NCBI GenBank assembly: GCA_965222105.1
Contig: CBDCTQ010000045.1
Coordinates: forward strand, 41,948-105,947
Origin: CALGLS01 sp965222105
GTDB taxonomy: Bacteria > Bacteroidota > Bacteroidia > Chitinophagales > Saprospiraceae
Reading direction: 5' to 3'
DNA length: 64,000 nucleotides
Shown here: positions 63,274 through 64,000 of the stretch, piece by piece
Position numbering within the stretch: the first letter of the stretch is position 1
Layout of the letters: each line of letters starts with the position of its first letter
Made by a program: the position numbers and the translations under genes
Notes under the pieces: generated by a model
Database searches by the model: none
Told to the model about the DNA's origin: nothing
Seen by the model: only the letters and a program-made list of their open reading frames with translations

Positions 63274-64000
63274 ATGAATTTTGTTTCATTTACCATGAGA
63301 AAATTTTCCACATTTATTGTTAAGGATTATTCAGTAAATGATTTGAGTGTTTTCCTGTGCTGCCCCCGCCCCCGGCCCCTAAAGCGGGGAGACGGCACAT
63401 CATTTACGAAATATTTTTTCATTGCTTTAAAGTGTATTGTTGCCATTTTGGCGACAGCCCCCACCTATCCCCTACTCGCCCAGCAGGACACCCTTCCTCC
63501 CGGGGATAGACCTTTGCAAAACCTGGAACAAAATCTACTGGAAAATTTTGCCGAAGGAGCCGAAGAAGATGCCGAATTCGACTTCAACGCCGCCTTTGAT
63601 TTTTACCTCGACAAACCCCTCAACCTCAATAAGGCCGACCGAGACGACCTGGAAAACTTCGGGTTGCTTACCGATATTCAAATCAATCAGTTACTCCTCC
63701 ACCGCCAACAATTTGGTGACCTCATCGCCATCCATGAATTGCAAACCGTCCCCGGTTTCGACCTCCAAACCATCAACCAACTGTCGCCCTTTGTCACGGT
63801 TTCCAGTCAACTGGATGACTACCACCTGCCCATCCATAAAATGATGGTGCAAGGCAAAAACGAGCTATACCTCCGCTGGCAACGCGTACTCCAAACCCAA
63901 AAGGGATACACCCCCAGAGAAGACCCCGACGATGCGAGATACCTGGGCGACCCCAACCGGTATTACATCCTGTTTAAACACAGCTACGAAAACAGACTTA
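63274..64000 (+). CDS. Exported helix-hairpin-helix (ComEA-like) protein, cut by window edge
   Basis: An open frame from the ATG at 63274 continues past base 64000 (242 codons here). A later ATG at 63292 (MRKFSTFIV) is also possible. After an odd 50-residue leader comes a signal-peptide-like stretch (FFIALKCIVAILATAPTYPL, then LAQQ). Then LNLNKADRDDLENFGLLTD, QINQLLLHRQQFGDL and ELQTVPGFDLQTINQL form helix-hairpin-helix repeats like those of ComEA. Bacteroidota have a large family with this N-terminus and a following beta-barrel-like part; function unknown. The leader contains an inverted-repeat insertion. Confidence 0.7.
   Translation, partial: MNFVSFTMRKFSTFIVKDYSVNDLSVFLCCPRPRPLKRGDGTSFTKYFFIALKCIVAILATAPTYPLLAQQDTLPPGDRPLQNLEQNLLENFAEGAEEDAEFDFNAAFDFYLDKPLNLNKADRDDLENFGLLTDIQINQLLLHRQQFGDLIAIHELQTVPGFDLQTINQLSPFVTVSSQLDDYHLPIHKMMVQGKNELYLRWQRVLQTQKGYTPREDPDDARYLGDPNRYYILFKHSYENRL
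63334..63407. repeat. 74-base insertion with inverted ends inside the leader of the HhH gene
   Basis: GTAAATGAT (63334-63342) and ATCATTTAC (63399-63407) are exact inverted ends around a GC-rich core (TGCCCCCGCCCCCGGCCCCT). The element keeps the reading frame open and separates the likely original ATG from the signal peptide. Confidence 0.5.

Noticed and set aside
63437..63844. 135-residue frame beginning at 63437
   Set aside because: It is the wrong frame of the HhH gene, whose frame is open from 63274 to the window edge and shows HhH motifs.

Overview
The window looks like chromosomal DNA of a free-living member of the Bacteroidota, probably Saprospirales (Lewinella or Haliscomenobacter type). 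The signs are several secreted proteins ending in a type IX secretion (T9SS) sorting domain, a DUF5916 outer-membrane protein, TAnnTTTG-type promoter cores, weak Shine-Dalgarno sequences, and LamG, CotH and MopE-repeat surface proteins. The order-level placement is inference. Most genes are housekeeping or surface genes of one base composition. No phage, insertion sequence with a transposase, CRISPR array or rRNA gene was seen.

Layout. 1-8.6 kb (minus strand): DUF5916 protein (cut by the window edge), PepD dipeptidase, a small unknown protein and a 1,327-residue secreted protein with 16 MopE-type repeats. 8.9 kb: tRNA-His. 9.2-18.1 kb: a sortilin/BNR-type T9SS protein, an exported protein of unknown function, a DUF3820 protein and a PIG-L deacetylase-like protein. 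18.4-25.6 kb: LysM-CAP protein, alpha-hydroxy-acid oxidase, ATP-grasp enzyme, leucyl aminopeptidase plus esterase, and a Tat-exported pirin. 25.9-29.7 kb: a plus-strand run of EngB GTPase, acyltransferase, cation channel and DEDDh exonuclease. 29.9-36.2 kb: CotH protein, SnoaL-like protein, radical SAM protein, small membrane protein, SlyD-type FKBP and thioredoxin reductase. 36.5-41.4 kb: a membrane-anchored subtilase facing a large ClpB-like ATPase. 41.5-44.0 kb: a PH-like membrane protein, an N-acetylglucosamine-kinase-like protein and phosphofructokinase. 44.1-48.9 kb (minus strand): a MoxR ATPase / VWA / membrane protein / exported protein series. 49.4-53.9 kb: two genes that each carry a one-base frameshift. 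53.9-55.8 kb: a dense array of inverted repeat arms around a GxxExxY gene. 55.8-64 kb: SMC, a 39-residue membrane protein, a frameshifted sodium:solute symporter, a type II glutamine synthetase with a helix-hairpin-helix tail, and the start of a HhH-containing exported protein.

The most notable items are: (1) the ClpB-like ATPase, whose first ATPase module has lost its Walker B acids and arginine fingers and whose C-terminal region resembles a release-factor PCRF domain; (2) the glutamine synthetase II with an added HhH tail; (3) the inverted-arm array with an embedded GxxExxY gene next to a compositionally mosaic gene; (4) several families of palindromic interspersed repeats, including two copies of a small element with inverted ends; (5) three one-base frameshifts in short homopolymers, which may be sequencing errors or true lesions.
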